A stretch of 64,000 nucleotides of DNA from Rhizobium oryziradicis. Its GTDB lineage: Bacteria; Pseudomonadota; Alphaproteobacteria; Rhizobiales; Rhizobiaceae. The notes under the pieces were generated by a model that saw nothing but the letters and a program-made list of their open reading frames with translations, was not told where the DNA came from and ran no database searches. The DNA lies in NCBI RefSeq assembly GCF_001939045.1, contig NZ_MKIM01000028.1, forward strand, positions 62,001-126,000, read 5' to 3'. Within the stretch, counting starts at the first letter, position 1. The number at the start of each line of letters is the position of its first letter. Made by a program: the position numbers and the translations under genes. Positions 54,496 to 63,636 of this stretch are shown in pieces.

Positions 54496-55086
54496 TCAAT
54501 CATCCGAAATGTGCTTGAGGCCAGCGCGGAAATAATCATAGCCGGTATACATGGTCAAAATAGCGGCAATCCACAGCAGGGCGATGCCGATCTGGGTGGT
54601 GTGCGGCAGGATTTTGTCGCCGGCAGAGCCCGCCAGCAAAAAGCCAAGTGCCAGCATCTGCACGGTGGTTTTCCATTTGGCAATGCGGGTCACAGGCACG
54701 CTGACTTTCAGCGCGGCCAGATATTCGCGCAGGCCCGACACCAGAATTTCACGGCAGAGGATAATGATCGCCGCCCAGAGTGACCAGCCTGCAATGGTTT
54801 TTTCGGTATCTGCGGCCATCAGCAACAGGCAGGTCGCCACCAGCAGCTTATCGGCAATCGGGTCCAGCATGCGCCCAATGTTGGAGGTCTGATTCCAGAT
54901 GCGCGCCAGATAACCATCGAGAAAATCGGTAATGGAGGCGAGGGTGAAAATCGCAAGCGCGGTCCAGCGAGCAAAGTCGGTGCTCTGCAATGTGCCTTCC
55001 AGAAAGAAGCAAAACACAATCAGCGGAATGGCCAGAATGCGGCCATAGGTCAACAGGTTGGGTATGCTGTAAGTACGCGAAGCCAT
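54496..55086 (-). CDS. pgsA: CDP-diacylglycerol-glycerol-3-phosphate 3-phosphatidyltransferase
   Basis: Makes phosphatidylglycerol phosphate in the inner membrane. The 196-aa protein has the CDP-alcohol phosphotransferase signature D-G-x2-A-R-x8-G-x3-D-x3-D, read as DFLDGYLARIWNQ then GRMLDPIADK, and about five helices. Directly followed by moaD. A pair of TTGTCACA motifs 22 bp apart (55138 and 55160) lies upstream. Confidence 0.95.
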   Translation of the reverse strand: MASRTYSIPNLLTYGRILAIPLIVFCFFLEGTLQSTDFARWTALAIFTLASITDFLDGYLARIWNQTSNIGRMLDPIADKLLVATCLLLMAADTEKTIAGWSLWAAIIILCREILVSGLREYLAALKVSVPVTRIAKWKTTVQMLALGFLLAGSAGDKILPHTTQIGIALLWIAAILTMYTGYDYFRAGLKHISDD

Positions 55087-55268
55087 GATGCCCTGTCTTT
55101 ATGTCGGTGCCTGATATTGGCAGCAGATAAGATCATTTGTCACATTGTTTAGCATGTCATTGTCACAAACGTGTGCGACCACTTTGCGATCAAAACATGC
55201 CTTAAGCGGATAGGCTACAATCTCGTCGCGGAAAAGGCCATTTGTGGAGAGAAAAACAATATCGGCCA
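55087..55268 (-). other. uvrC - pgsA intergenic region
   Basis: About 180 bp with no gene. TTGTCACA occurs at 55138-55145 and 55160-55167, a spacing of two helical turns. It probably holds the pgsA promoter. Confidence 0.4.
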
Positions 55269-57296
55269 TTATTCCGCTCCGCTCTCGTTAAAATGATTGT
55301 AGATCAGCTTGGCGGTTGCCTCTGAAATGCCCTCAACGGTCATCAATTCGCTCATGGCCGCCTTGGAAACCGCCTTGGCCGTGCCGAAATGCTGCAACAG
55401 CGCCCGCTTGCGGGTTGGGCCAATGCCGCTGATTTCGTCGAGCGGGTTTTTCAAAAACGATTTGCTGCGTTTGGCCCGATGCGTTCCAATGGCAAAACGG
55501 TGGGCTTCATCGCGAAGACGCTGGACAAAATAGAGCACCGGATCACGCGGGGGCAGGGCAAAATCGGCCTTGCCTTGCACAAAGAAGCGCTCGCGGCCCG
55601 CGTCGCGGTCGACGCCCTTGGCCACGCCAATGGCAATGACGCTATCGGCAATATCCAGCTCATCAAGAATGGCGCGCACCGCCGTCATCTGGCCCTGTCC
55701 ACCGTCGATGAGCAAAACATCGGGCCAGGCTGGAAAATTGGCCTCCTCCAGATCATCGGGCGGCACGCTTCGGTCGGGCTTGCCCTCTTCTTTCAGCAGC
55801 TTGGTAAAGCGCCGGGTCATCACCTCGCGCATCATGCCAAAGTCATCACCGGGGGTAATGTCCGGTGATTTGATGTTGAACTTGCGATATTGCCCTTTGA
55901 TAAAGCCATCCGCACCCGCCACCACCATGCAACCGACCGCATTGGTGCCCATGATGTGGGAGTTGTCGTAAATCTCGATGCGACGCGGCACATAGGGCAG
56001 GGAGAAGGTCTCGGCCATGCCCTTCAGCAATTTCATCTGCGATGAGGTTTCTGCCAGTTTGCGGCCATGGGCTTCGCGGGCATTGTCATGCACGTGATTG
56101 ACCAGATCCTTCTTGTCGCCACGCTGCGGCACAAGAATGGAGACCTTATATCCGGCCTTTTCAGACAGGGCCTGCGCCAACAAATCCATCTCGTCAATGC
56201 TCTCCGAGAGCAGGATTTGCCGAGGGCTTGGTTTGTTATCGTAAAACTGTGCCAGAAAGGCCGTGAACACTTCCGCTTCGCTCATTTGCGGATCGGCCTT
56301 GGGGAAATAGGCGCGGTTGCCCCAGTTTTGACCTGTGCGGAAAAAGAACACCTGAATGCAGGTCAGCCCGCCCTCGTGGTGGATGGCGAAAATATCGGCT
56401 TCTTCCACGCCTGCCGTGTTCAGCCCTTGATGGCTTTGCACATAGGAAAGGCCCGTGAGGCGATCCCGCAGCACGGCGGCGCGCTCAAAATCCAGCTCTT
56501 CAGCGGCTTCGTTCATGGCGCGCGCCATGGATTCTTTCACGTTCTGGCTCTTGCCGGAGAGAAAATCCTTGGCCTCTTTCACCAGCCCGGCATAGCCTTG
56601 CTCACTGATTTCATGGGTGCAAGGCCCCGAACAGCGCTTGATTTGATAGAGAAGACAAGGCCGGGTGCGGCTTTCAAACACGCTATCGGTGCAGGTGCGC
56701 AGCAAAAAGGCGCGTTGCAGCGAATTGATGGTGCGGTTGACGGCCGTGCCTGAGGCAAACGGGCCGAAATAATCGCCCTTGCCCACCCGCGCACCGCGAT
56801 GCTTGTAAAGGGCGGGTGCCAGGCCATCATTGGTAATCAGGATATAGGGAAAGCTCTTGTCGTCGCGCAGCAGCACATTGTAGCGCGGGCGCATGCGCTT
56901 GATCAGGTTGGCTTCCAGCAGCAGGGCTTCCACCTCGGTGCGGGTGTTGACAAACTCCATATGGGCGGTCTCGCGGACCATGCGAAACAGCCGGTTGGAA
57001 TGCAGCCGCCCTTGCGCATAGGCGCTCACGCGCTTTTTCAGGCTTCTCGCCTTGCCCACGTAAAGCACATCGCCATCCGCATTCATCATGCGGTAAACGC
57101 CGGGGGTGTTGGGCAGTTTTTTGACAAATTCGCCAATCAACTCCGCACCGGTCAGCCCGCTGCCATGCAGCTCGGTTTCGTTCCACTCGATCAAAGGTGC
57201 AGACGCGGTGGCATCGCTTTCCAAAGCGCTGTCATCGTCATCCATATCCGGTCCGTCATAGAGAACGCCGCCTTCCGGCTGCTTTCCTCCGCTCAT
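55269..57296 (-). CDS. uvrC: UvrABC system protein C (excinuclease subunit)
   Basis: Makes both incisions in nucleotide excision repair. The 675-aa protein has an N-terminal extension of about 55 residues rich in Asp, the GIY-YIG domain ([20 protein letters not shown]), a UVR helix pair ([14 protein letters not shown]), the RNase H-like domain ([22 protein letters not shown]) and C-terminal HhH motifs ([18 protein letters not shown]). Its ATG overlaps the upstream SDR stop (ATGA), so translation is coupled. Confidence 0.96.
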   Translation of the reverse strand: MSGGKQPEGGVLYDGPDMDDDDSALESDATASAPLIEWNETELHGSGLTGAELIGEFVKKLPNTPGVYRMMNADGDVLYVGKARSLKKRVSAYAQGRLHSNRLFRMVRETAHMEFVNTRTEVEALLLEANLIKRMRPRYNVLLRDDKSFPYILITNDGLAPALYKHRGARVGKGDYFGPFASGTAVNRTINSLQRAFLLRTCTDSVFESRTRPCLLYQIKRCSGPCTHEISEQGYAGLVKEAKDFLSGKSQNVKESMARAMNEAAEELDFERAAVLRDRLTGLSYVQSHQGLNTAGVEEADIFAIHHEGGLTCIQVFFFRTGQNWGNRAYFPKADPQMSEAEVFTAFLAQFYDNKPSPRQILLSESIDEMDLLAQALSEKAGYKVSILVPQRGDKKDLVNHVHDNAREAHGRKLAETSSQMKLLKGMAETFSLPYVPRRIEIYDNSHIMGTNAVGCMVVAGADGFIKGQYRKFNIKSPDITPGDDFGMMREVMTRRFTKLLKEEGKPDRSVPPDDLEEANFPAWPDVLLIDGGQGQMTAVRAILDELDIADSVIAIGVAKGVDRDAGRERFFVQGKADFALPPRDPVLYFVQRLRDEAHRFAIGTHRAKRSKSFLKNPLDEISGIGPTRKRALLQHFGTAKAVSKAAMSELMTVEGISEATAKLIYNHFNESGAE

Positions 57297-58054
57297 TCCG
57301 CAATCTCCGTGCCATCGGCTCCAGGCCAAATCAGGTGCTGGCCGCCATCAAGCGCAAACATTTGGCCGGTGATGGACGGGGTGTCAAAAAGAAAGCGAAT
57401 TGTTTGGCCGAATTCTGTGATCTGCGGTCCGCGTTTCAGGGGCAGGGAGGCAATTTGCGCCTGAAAATCACGTATATCCTGCCGCTCGCTCTTCAGGGTC
57501 GGTCCGGGGCCAATGGCATTGACCCTGATTCGCGGCGCGAATGCTTGCGCCATGGTTTGCGTGGCGGTCCACAGGGTGGATTTGGACAGCGTGTAGGAAA
57601 AGAAGGTTGGTTTGAGGGCGAGAACCCTCTGGTCGATGATGTTGACGATCAGGCCTGTCTCTGGCGCTTGATGGTAAAAGGCAGCACTTAAAATGGCCGG
57701 GGCACGCACATGAATGTCAAAATGCGCAGCAAAGCGCTCTTCGTCAAAGCTTGTTGCTTCGTCATCGAGAAAGATCGATGCATTGTTGACCAGAAGGTCA
57801 AGCGGGCCGAGTTCGTTTGCGGCGCGCGCCACCAGTTCTTTCGTCTCATCGCTGTTGCGCAGGTCCGCTTGCAGGGCAACAGCCTTGCCGCCCGCGGCCC
57901 GAATTGTAGCGGCCAGCGCTTCTGCCTCGCTCAAAGATGAATTGGCATGAATGGCAACGGCAAAACCATGAGCGGCCAGATCCTCGGCTATTGCACGGCC
58001 CAGGCGTTTGGCCGATCCGGTAATCAGGGCTGCTTTTGCATGGTAGGCGGGCAT
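57293..58054 (-). CDS. SDR family oxidoreductase (pteridine reductase / FolM-like)
   Basis: A 253-aa SDR. The cofactor motif [15 protein letters not shown] is the pattern of pteridine reductases and FolM rather than FabG-type SDRs. NNASIF and YTLSKSTL (Tyr-Lys pair) follow. The start at 58054 ([10 protein letters not shown]) has GGAGC 6 nt upstream; two earlier ATGs lack a site. Reduction of a pterin is plausible, and would be interesting beside molybdopterin genes, but is unproven. Coupled to uvrC. Confidence 0.87.
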   Translation of the reverse strand: MPAYHAKAALITGSAKRLGRAIAEDLAAHGFAVAIHANSSLSEAEALAATIRAAGGKAVALQADLRNSDETKELVARAANELGPLDLLVNNASIFLDDEATSFDEERFAAHFDIHVRAPAILSAAFYHQAPETGLIVNIIDQRVLALKPTFFSYTLSKSTLWTATQTMAQAFAPRIRVNAIGPGPTLKSERQDIRDFQAQIASLPLKRGPQITEFGQTIRFLFDTPSITGQMFALDGGQHLIWPGADGTEIAE

Positions 58055-58419
58055 GTATTGCTCCAATTGTTGTTCGTCTTGCTTCATATATGGCAAGAGT
58101 GCCGCTATAAAAGGCCGCGACACTTTAAATTTCCACTGGATCAACATTGTATGACTTGAGTGGATTTTAAGTAATATTCAAATATAAATCGGCGCTTCGG
58201 TATTTACCATTTAGTAAGGTTAATGAATTACCTATTGTAATTTGGCAACATCTAAAATTTGCCTCGTATTTGCCTCAAATATTTCACAATTCGGCTCTTC
58301 CATTTCCGCAATTGAGAGGCAATTTAAGCTTCGAGACGGGCAGGGACATCCGTGCAAGTTATTTGAACTGTCTGAGACGACGTGTTCGCCAACGGTTCAA
58401 TATCAATAGGAGAATTTTT
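58055..58419. other. Divergent intergenic region SDR / outer-membrane protein
   Basis: About 365 bp, A/T-rich from 58150 to 58280, no supported gene. TTTGCCTC is repeated at 58258-58265 and 58269-58276 (11-bp period), with the inverse GAGGCAA at 58316-58322. Probable control region of the outer-membrane protein gene. AGGAGA at 58408-58413 is its ribosome-binding site. Confidence 0.5.
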
Positions 58420-59058
58420 ATGCGTAACCTCACTATGATTTTGCTGGCTTCTGCTGCAGGCTTTTCAATGATTTCCGCAGCGCAGGCCGCAGATGCCGTC
58501 ATGCAAATTCCAGAAGCGCCAGCCGCCATGGATCCTGTGACACCTGTGAGCAACTGGTCGGGTGCCTATGTCGGCGGTACCGGCGATTACAACATGGGCC
58601 GTTTCCAAGGCAACAACTTCAACGCCCGTGCATTTGGTGGCGGTCTTTATGGCGGCTACAACATGCAGAACGACAAGATCGTTTATGGTCCGGAAGCCGA
58701 CATCAACTACAGCGGTTATGACGGCAATGCCGGTAATAACCTGAAGGGCCGCCAGGGCATCAATGGATCGATTCGCGGCCGCGTTGGCTATGACCTGAAC
58801 CCTGTTATGGTCTACGGCACAGCCGGTGTTGCTGCTGCAAATACCAAGATGTCTGGCGCAAACGGATCTGACAGCAAGGCTGCCTACGGCTTGACAGTCG
58901 GTGCTGGCGTTGAAGCCATGGTGACCAACAACATCACCACCCGTATTGAATATCGCTACACCGATTATCAGAACAAGAACTACAACGTCGGCAACACCAC
59001 TGTTCGCCGCGGCTTTGACGACCAGAGCGTCAAGGTGGGTCTGGGTATGAAGTTCTAA
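58420..59058 (+). CDS. Outer-membrane beta-barrel protein (Omp25/RopB-like)
   Basis: A 212-aa protein with a Sec signal peptide (MRNLTMILLASAAGFSMISAAQA, cut after AQA, residue 23). The mature part starts in a Pro/Ala-rich linker, then WSGAYVGG, the usual opening strand of porin-like Omp25/RopB proteins in Rhizobiales, alternating beta strands, and a C-terminal strand ending in Phe (VKVGLGMKF), the outer-membrane assembly signal. It is a single-gene unit with its own terminator. Role: probably abundant envelope protein. Confidence 0.9.
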   Translation: MRNLTMILLASAAGFSMISAAQAADAVMQIPEAPAAMDPVTPVSNWSGAYVGGTGDYNMGRFQGNNFNARAFGGGLYGGYNMQNDKIVYGPEADINYSGYDGNAGNNLKGRQGINGSIRGRVGYDLNPVMVYGTAGVAAANTKMSGANGSDSKAAYGLTVGAGVEAMVTNNITTRIEYRYTDYQNKNYNVGNTTVRRGFDDQSVKVGLGMKF

Positions 59059-59074
59059 TCTTACAGTCCATCCC

Positions 59075-59187
59075 AGAATCGCCGTTGGTCGGCTGCAAAT
59101 GGCAATTTCTGCGCTTCCGGTGCTCACGTACGTTAAGTACGCTCCGGTTCTCAAAATCACCATTTTCGCCAAACCAACGGCAATTCT
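59075..59187. repeat. 113-nt imperfect palindrome after the outer-membrane protein gene
   Basis: The outer arms AGAATCGCCGTTGGT (59075-59089) and ACCAACGGCAATTCT (59173-59187) match at 14 of 15 positions. Inner segments (GGC..AAATGG..ATTT and the inverse) and the centre GTAC-GTTAA-GTAC (59128-59140) are also complementary. It would fold into one long RNA hairpin just after the stop codon, followed by a separate terminator. It may be an interspersed repeat or an mRNA 3' stabiliser. Confidence 0.75.
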
Positions 59188-59209
59188 TGAACGAACTGTA
59201 GCGTCAATG

Positions 59210-59239
59210 AAAAAAGCCCGGTTTTGCCGGGCTTTTTTT
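59210..59239. terminator. Bidirectional terminator between the outer-membrane protein and GST genes
   Basis: GCCCGG / CCGGGC stem with a 5-nt loop, six A before and seven T after, so both strands have a T-run. The flanking genes are convergent. Confidence 0.92.
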
Positions 59240-59249
59240 ATGGTCAGGA

Positions 59250-59846
59250 TTATGCTTGTGGCCGCAACACGCCATAGTGTTTGAATTTCTCTGAAAACAC
59301 GGCAGGCCATGCCGCAAGCTGCACATTGCCGTTTTCCCATTCGCCAGGAAAGCGCAACATCAGATAGCCCAGCAATCCTGCCAGCGCAAAATGGGCACCA
59401 TTCAGCTTCTTGCCGGTTTTGGGCATATTGGCCTCCAGATGGGCCAAACCGCGCGTCACCTTTTCCCACTGGCGATCAATGATCGGCTGGTGCACTTTTT
59501 CCGGCGGATGATTGCGTTTTTCATAGACAATGGTCAGCAGGCAATCGGTAATGCCATCGCACAGAGCTTCCAGCACCTCCACCTCGGTGCGCTTCTCATC
59601 CTTGTTTGGATAGAGACCGCCGTCTGAGATGCGGTTGAGATATTGCATGATGGCTCGGCTGTCATAAATCGCCTGGCCCTCATCGGTGATCAATGTCGGG
59701 ATTTTGCCCAGCGGATTGTTGTCCACCAGCTCTTTCGGGTTGGCGCTGGTATCCACCTTGATTTCCTCAAGCTTGATACCGAGATGGTTGGCCGCCATGC
59801 GAACCTTGGCGGAATAGGGGGAGGCGGGAGCGTAAAGCAGTTTCAT
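59250..59846 (-). CDS. Glutathione S-transferase family protein (second)
   Basis: A 198-aa GST beginning MKLLYAPASPYSAKVRMAAN, with the active serine region SPYSAKVR, then NPLGKIPTLITDEG (cis-Pro) and YDSRAIMQYL. The C-domain is helical. The start at 59846 has AGGAC upstream; a longer open frame toward rlmJ is not conserved. Different from the GST at 50.4 kb. Substrate unknown. Confidence 0.9.
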   Translation of the reverse strand: MKLLYAPASPYSAKVRMAANHLGIKLEEIKVDTSANPKELVDNNPLGKIPTLITDEGQAIYDSRAIMQYLNRISDGGLYPNKDEKRTEVEVLEALCDGITDCLLTIVYEKRNHPPEKVHQPIIDRQWEKVTRGLAHLEANMPKTGKKLNGAHFALAGLLGYLMLRFPGEWENGNVQLAAWPAVFSEKFKHYGVLRPQA

Positions 59847-59875
59847 GGGCAATGTCCTGACGGGTGATGAAAGGT

Positions 59876-60727
59876 TCAATCTTCGCCGCGCAGCCAAAAG
59901 CAGCGTTGCGAGGCGTAACGGTCTTCTGCCAATATCCGCTTTAGCTCTGGCAGCAGCGCATGCAACTCATCTTTCAGTGTAAAGGGTGGATTGACGATGA
60001 TCAGCCCGGTGCCGGATAGGCCCGTTGTGTCGCGATCACTTTTCACATGCAGCTCGGCGCAGAGTATTTTCGGGATGCCGGTTTCCTTCAACGCCTCATG
60101 AAAAGCGGCAATTGGCGCACCCTTTTTGATCGGATACCACAGACAATAGACGCCGGTGGAAAAACGGCGATAGGCGCGGCTCAGGCCATCCACCAGCCGC
60201 TCATATTCCCCCTCCAGCTCAAACGGCGGGTCCACCAGCACAATGCCACGCTTTTCCTTGGGCGGCATGTGGGCACCTAAAGAAAGCCAGCCGTCCAGTT
60301 CGGTGATGCGCGCCTGATAATCGCCCTCAAACAGCCGTGCCAACGTGTGGTAATCATCCGGGTGCAGTTCCATGGCCGAAAGCCGGTCTTGCGGGCGAAA
60401 CAGGTCGCGAGCAAGCTTGGGCGAGCCGGGATAGCGGGTGATCGGTCCATCCGGGTTGAGGGCGCGGACCACATCAAGATAGGGTTTGAGAATTTCCACC
60501 ACTTTGGCCGGCAGGTCCGCATCCAGCAGCTTGCCAATGCCATTCAGCCATTCGCCGGTTTTTTGCGCCTCAGTCGAGGAAAGATCATAAAGGCCAATGC
60601 CCGCGTGGGTATCGAGCACGCGAAAGGCTTTGTCTTTTTGTTGCAGATAGACAATCAGCCGCGCCAGAGCTGCGTGCTTCAACACGTCCGCGAAATTGCC
60701 TGCGTGATAGATGTGGCGGTAATTCAT
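59876..60727 (-). CDS. rlmJ: 23S rRNA (adenine2030-N6)-methyltransferase RlmJ
   Basis: A 283-aa SAM-dependent methyltransferase. It has the diagnostic N-terminus MNYRHIYHAGNFADVLKH, LDTHAGIGLYDL and the catalytic tetrapeptide DPPF in VLVDPPFELEGEYERL. Closely related to E. coli RlmJ in length. Divergent from the molybdopterin oxidoreductase with only 66 bp between. Confidence 0.95.
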   Translation of the reverse strand: MNYRHIYHAGNFADVLKHAALARLIVYLQQKDKAFRVLDTHAGIGLYDLSSTEAQKTGEWLNGIGKLLDADLPAKVVEILKPYLDVVRALNPDGPITRYPGSPKLARDLFRPQDRLSAMELHPDDYHTLARLFEGDYQARITELDGWLSLGAHMPPKEKRGIVLVDPPFELEGEYERLVDGLSRAYRRFSTGVYCLWYPIKKGAPIAAFHEALKETGIPKILCAELHVKSDRDTTGLSGTGLIIVNPPFTLKDELHALLPELKRILAEDRYASQRCFWLRGED

Positions 60728-60793
60728 TGATGATTCCGATGATTTCTTTTGATGGGCCTTTTGGAGGTTTCATCCTTGGCCTATAACAGCAGC

Positions 60794-62914
60794 ATGAACA
60801 TAGCGAGCCCCATCCAAAAACGTAGTCTTGGTCATACGGCCTGTCCGCATGACTGTCCATCCACATGCGCCCTTGAGGTTGATTTGACCGAAGATGGTCG
60901 GATTGGTCGCGTGCGCGGCGCAAAAGACAATAGCTATACGGCTGGCGTTATCTGCGCCAAGGTTGCCCGCTATAGCGAGCGGCTTTACCACCCGGATCGC
61001 CTGTTGACGCCCAAGCGGCGTGCAGGCGCAAAAGGGGCTGGGCAGTGGCAGGAGATTGCTTGGGACGATGCTCTGGATGAGATCGCCAACGCTTTCATCA
61101 AGGCCGAGCAGGTCTATGGTAGCGAGGCTGTCTGGCCCTATTTTTATGCGGGCACCATGGGGCAGGTGCAGCGCGATTCGATTGAGCGTCTGCGCCACGC
61201 CAAGAAATATTCCGGCTTCTTTGGCTCCATCTGCACCAATCTGGCCTGGACCGGCTATGTCCTGGGCACCGGCACCTTGCGCGGCCCGGACCCGCGCGAA
61301 ATGGCGCTGTCGGATTGCGTTGTGATCTGGGGCACCAATGCGGTGGCAACGCAGGTCAATGTGATGACTCATGCGGTGGCGGCCAAAAAGAATCGCGGCG
61401 CAAAAATCGTGGTCATTGACATCTACGATAACCCGACAATGAAGCAGGCCGATATGGCGCTGATTTTGCGCCCCGGCACCGATGCCGCCTTGGCCTGCGC
61501 CACCATGCATATTGCCTTCCGCGATGGCACAGCTGATCGCGCCTATATGGCAAAATTTGCCGATGATCCGGCAGGGCTGGAAGCGCATCTGAAGGACAAG
61601 ACGCCGGAATGGGCGGCCAAGATCACTGGCCTGTCGGTGGACGAGATCGAGGCCTTTGCCAAGCTGGTGGGCGAGACCAAGAAGAGCTATTTCCGTCTCG
61701 GCTATGGCTTTACCCGCAGCCGCAATGGGGCGGTCTCCATGCATGCGGCTCTGTCACTGGCAACCGTGCTGGGGTCCTGGCAATATGAGGGCGGCGGCGC
61801 TTTTCACTCCAACAGCGATATTTTCAAGTTCAACAAAAGCGAATTGATGGGCACGGCCTATGTTGATTCCGATATTCGCATGCTGGATCAATCGCAAATC
61901 GGCCGGGTGTTGACGGGCGATGCGGAAGCACTGCGCCATGGTGGCCCCGTGATGGCCATGCTCATTCAAAACACCAACCCTGTGAATGTGGCCCCTGAGC
62001 AGCGGCTGGTGAAGCAGGGCTTTTTGCGTGATGATTTGTTTGTGGCGGTGCATGAGCATTTCATGACGGAAACGGCGGAGCTTGCAGATATTGTGCTGCC
62101 CGCCACCATGTTCGTCGAGCATGATGATATTTATCGTGGTGGTGGCCAGAGCCATATTTTGCTGGGGCCAAAGCTGGTGGAGCCGCCGTCAACCGTACGC
62201 ACCAACCTGTTTGTTATTGAGGAACTGGCCAAGCGCCTTGGCGTTGCCGATCATGCAGGCTTTGGCCTGAGCGAGCGCGAGCATATTGATCGGATGATGG
62301 CCGCCAGCGGCAAACCGGATTTTGCTTTTTTTGAAACGGAAAAATGGCTGGATTGCCAGCCGCCCTTTGAAGAAGCTCATTATCTCAACGGCTTTGCCCA
62401 TCCCGATGGCAAATTCCGTTTCAAGCCCGATTGGGAGGGCACACCTGCGCCGAACAAGCCACCGGCAGTGCTTGGCTCTTTTGGTCCGGTGGCGCAATTG
62501 CCGGTGTTTCCAGATCAGGTCGATCTGATTGAAGTGGCTGACGCGGAGCATCCCTTCCGGCTGGCAACATCACCAGCGCGCAACTTTCTCAATTCCACTT
62601 TTGCCGAAACCAAGACCTCGCGCGACAAGGAAGGTCGTCCTGAGGTGATGATCAATCCGGCGGATGCAGAGCGCCTGATGATTGCCCAGGGCGATGTGGT
62701 GCAGATCGGCAATGGGCGTGGGGCTTTGCGCATTCATGCGCGGGTGACCGATGCGGTCAAGCCGGGCGTGCTGGTGGCAGAAGGGTTGTGGCCCAACAAG
62801 GCCCATCTCGATGGGGAGGGCATTAACGTGCTGACCGGTGCCGATGCGCCAGCCCCCCATGGCGGTGCCGCCTTCCATGATAACAAGGTTTGGCTAAGGG
62901 TTGCGACGGCATGA
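60794..62914 (+). CDS. Molybdopterin-dependent oxidoreductase with N-terminal 4Fe-4S cluster
   Basis: A 706-aa member of the DMSO reductase superfamily. The 4Fe-4S site is C17-x3-C21-x3-C25-x28-C54 (TACPHDCPSTC and GVICAK). The cofactor-binding regions follow (VVIWGTNAVAT, IDIYDNPT, IQNTNPVNVAPE) and the C-terminal molydopterin dinucleotide-binding domain (FRLATSPARNFLNSTFAET). No signal peptide or Tat motif is seen, so it should be cytoplasmic. No partner subunit is adjacent. The start is uncertain: the ATG at 60794 lacks a ribosome-binding site, while a TTG at 60776 has GGAGG 8 nt upstream. Overlaps the NUDIX gene by 4 nt. Substrate unknown. Confidence 0.9.
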   Translation: MNIASPIQKRSLGHTACPHDCPSTCALEVDLTEDGRIGRVRGAKDNSYTAGVICAKVARYSERLYHPDRLLTPKRRAGAKGAGQWQEIAWDDALDEIANAFIKAEQVYGSEAVWPYFYAGTMGQVQRDSIERLRHAKKYSGFFGSICTNLAWTGYVLGTGTLRGPDPREMALSDCVVIWGTNAVATQVNVMTHAVAAKKNRGAKIVVIDIYDNPTMKQADMALILRPGTDAALACATMHIAFRDGTADRAYMAKFADDPAGLEAHLKDKTPEWAAKITGLSVDEIEAFAKLVGETKKSYFRLGYGFTRSRNGAVSMHAALSLATVLGSWQYEGGGAFHSNSDIFKFNKSELMGTAYVDSDIRMLDQSQIGRVLTGDAEALRHGGPVMAMLIQNTNPVNVAPEQRLVKQGFLRDDLFVAVHEHFMTETAELADIVLPATMFVEHDDIYRGGGQSHILLGPKLVEPPSTVRTNLFVIEELAKRLGVADHAGFGLSEREHIDRMMAASGKPDFAFFETEKWLDCQPPFEEAHYLNGFAHPDGKFRFKPDWEGTPAPNKPPAVLGSFGPVAQLPVFPDQVDLIEVADAEHPFRLATSPARNFLNSTFAETKTSRDKEGRPEVMINPADAERLMIAQGDVVQIGNGRGALRIHARVTDAVKPGVLVAEGLWPNKAHLDGEGINVLTGADAPAPHGGAAFHDNKVWLRVATA

Positions 62915-63501
62915 GCAAGTTTGACAAAACGATTGTAAAGCTGATCGCGGATGAGCCGCTGTGGAAAGGCTGGAGCCATCTGCACGGGCTGGAATATGAT
63001 TATACCGATAGCAGCGGCAAGCGGTCCACATTCAAACGCGAGGTGCTGGAGCGTAAGCCTGCGGTTGCCGTGTTGCTGGTAGACCGGCAAAAGAAAACCA
63101 CAGTGCTGGTGCGCCAGTTCCGTGCACCGGCCCATCTCATGGGGGATGCGCCGTTTTTGCTCGAAGCGCCTGCGGGCCTGATTGACAGCGGCGAGGCAGA
63201 AGACACAGCCTGCCGCGAAGTGCTGGAAGAAACCGGCTACACCATCACAGCGCCACGCTTTTTGTTTGCCGCCTATATGTCGCCAGGCGCTGTGAGCGAA
63301 AAAATCCACTTCTTCTATGCCGAAATCAGCGATGCGCAAAAGCTGGCTGATGGTGGCGGGTTGGAAGATGAGCACGAAGATCTGGAAGTGCTGGAACTGC
63401 CGCTTGCTGATGCCCTGGCAATGATTGAAACCGGCGAAATCATCGATGCCAAGACCATCATGCTGCTGCAATGGGCTGCGCTGAACGGCATGGCTGACTG
63501 A
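62911..63501 (+). CDS. NUDIX hydrolase, NudK-like
   Basis: A 196-aa pyrophosphohydrolase. The Nudix box is GLIDSGEAEDTACREVLEE (residues 89-107), with six rather than seven residues between the first Glu and the RE pair, as in E. coli NudK. YMSPGAVSEKIHFF matches NudK too. NudK hydrolyses GDP-mannose and related nucleotide sugars; activity on ADP-ribose is an alternative. Its ATG overlaps the oxidoreductase stop (ATGA), a coupling that ties it to molybdoenzyme function. Confidence 0.9.
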   Translation: MSKFDKTIVKLIADEPLWKGWSHLHGLEYDYTDSSGKRSTFKREVLERKPAVAVLLVDRQKKTTVLVRQFRAPAHLMGDAPFLLEAPAGLIDSGEAEDTACREVLEETGYTITAPRFLFAAYMSPGAVSEKIHFFYAEISDAQKLADGGGLEDEHEDLEVLELPLADALAMIETGEIIDAKTIMLLQWAALNGMAD

Positions 63502-63585
63502 TTTCTCACGCCGGGTGAGTCAAAACCTCTGAATTTGCTTTGTGTTGCGACATTGCGCCGCAGGTGATGTGCATGGTTGAAAACA

Positions 63586-63622
63586 TAAACAATATACGAT
63601 ATATAAAAATGTATATTGTTTA
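63586..63622. promoter_or_regulatory. AT-rich inverted repeat before the DUF442 gene (likely repressor operator)
   Basis: Perfect 12-bp arms TAAACAATATAC (63586-63597) and GTATATTGTTTA (63611-63622) with a 13-nt A/T-rich spacer, directly before the GAGGA ribosome-binding site. It occupies promoter position. In Agrobacterium and Xylella the ArsR-type repressor BigR controls a gene with this DUF442 domain through an AT-rich palindrome; identity with that operator is not tested here. Confidence 0.7.
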
Positions 63623-63636
63623 CGAGGAATGCGATC

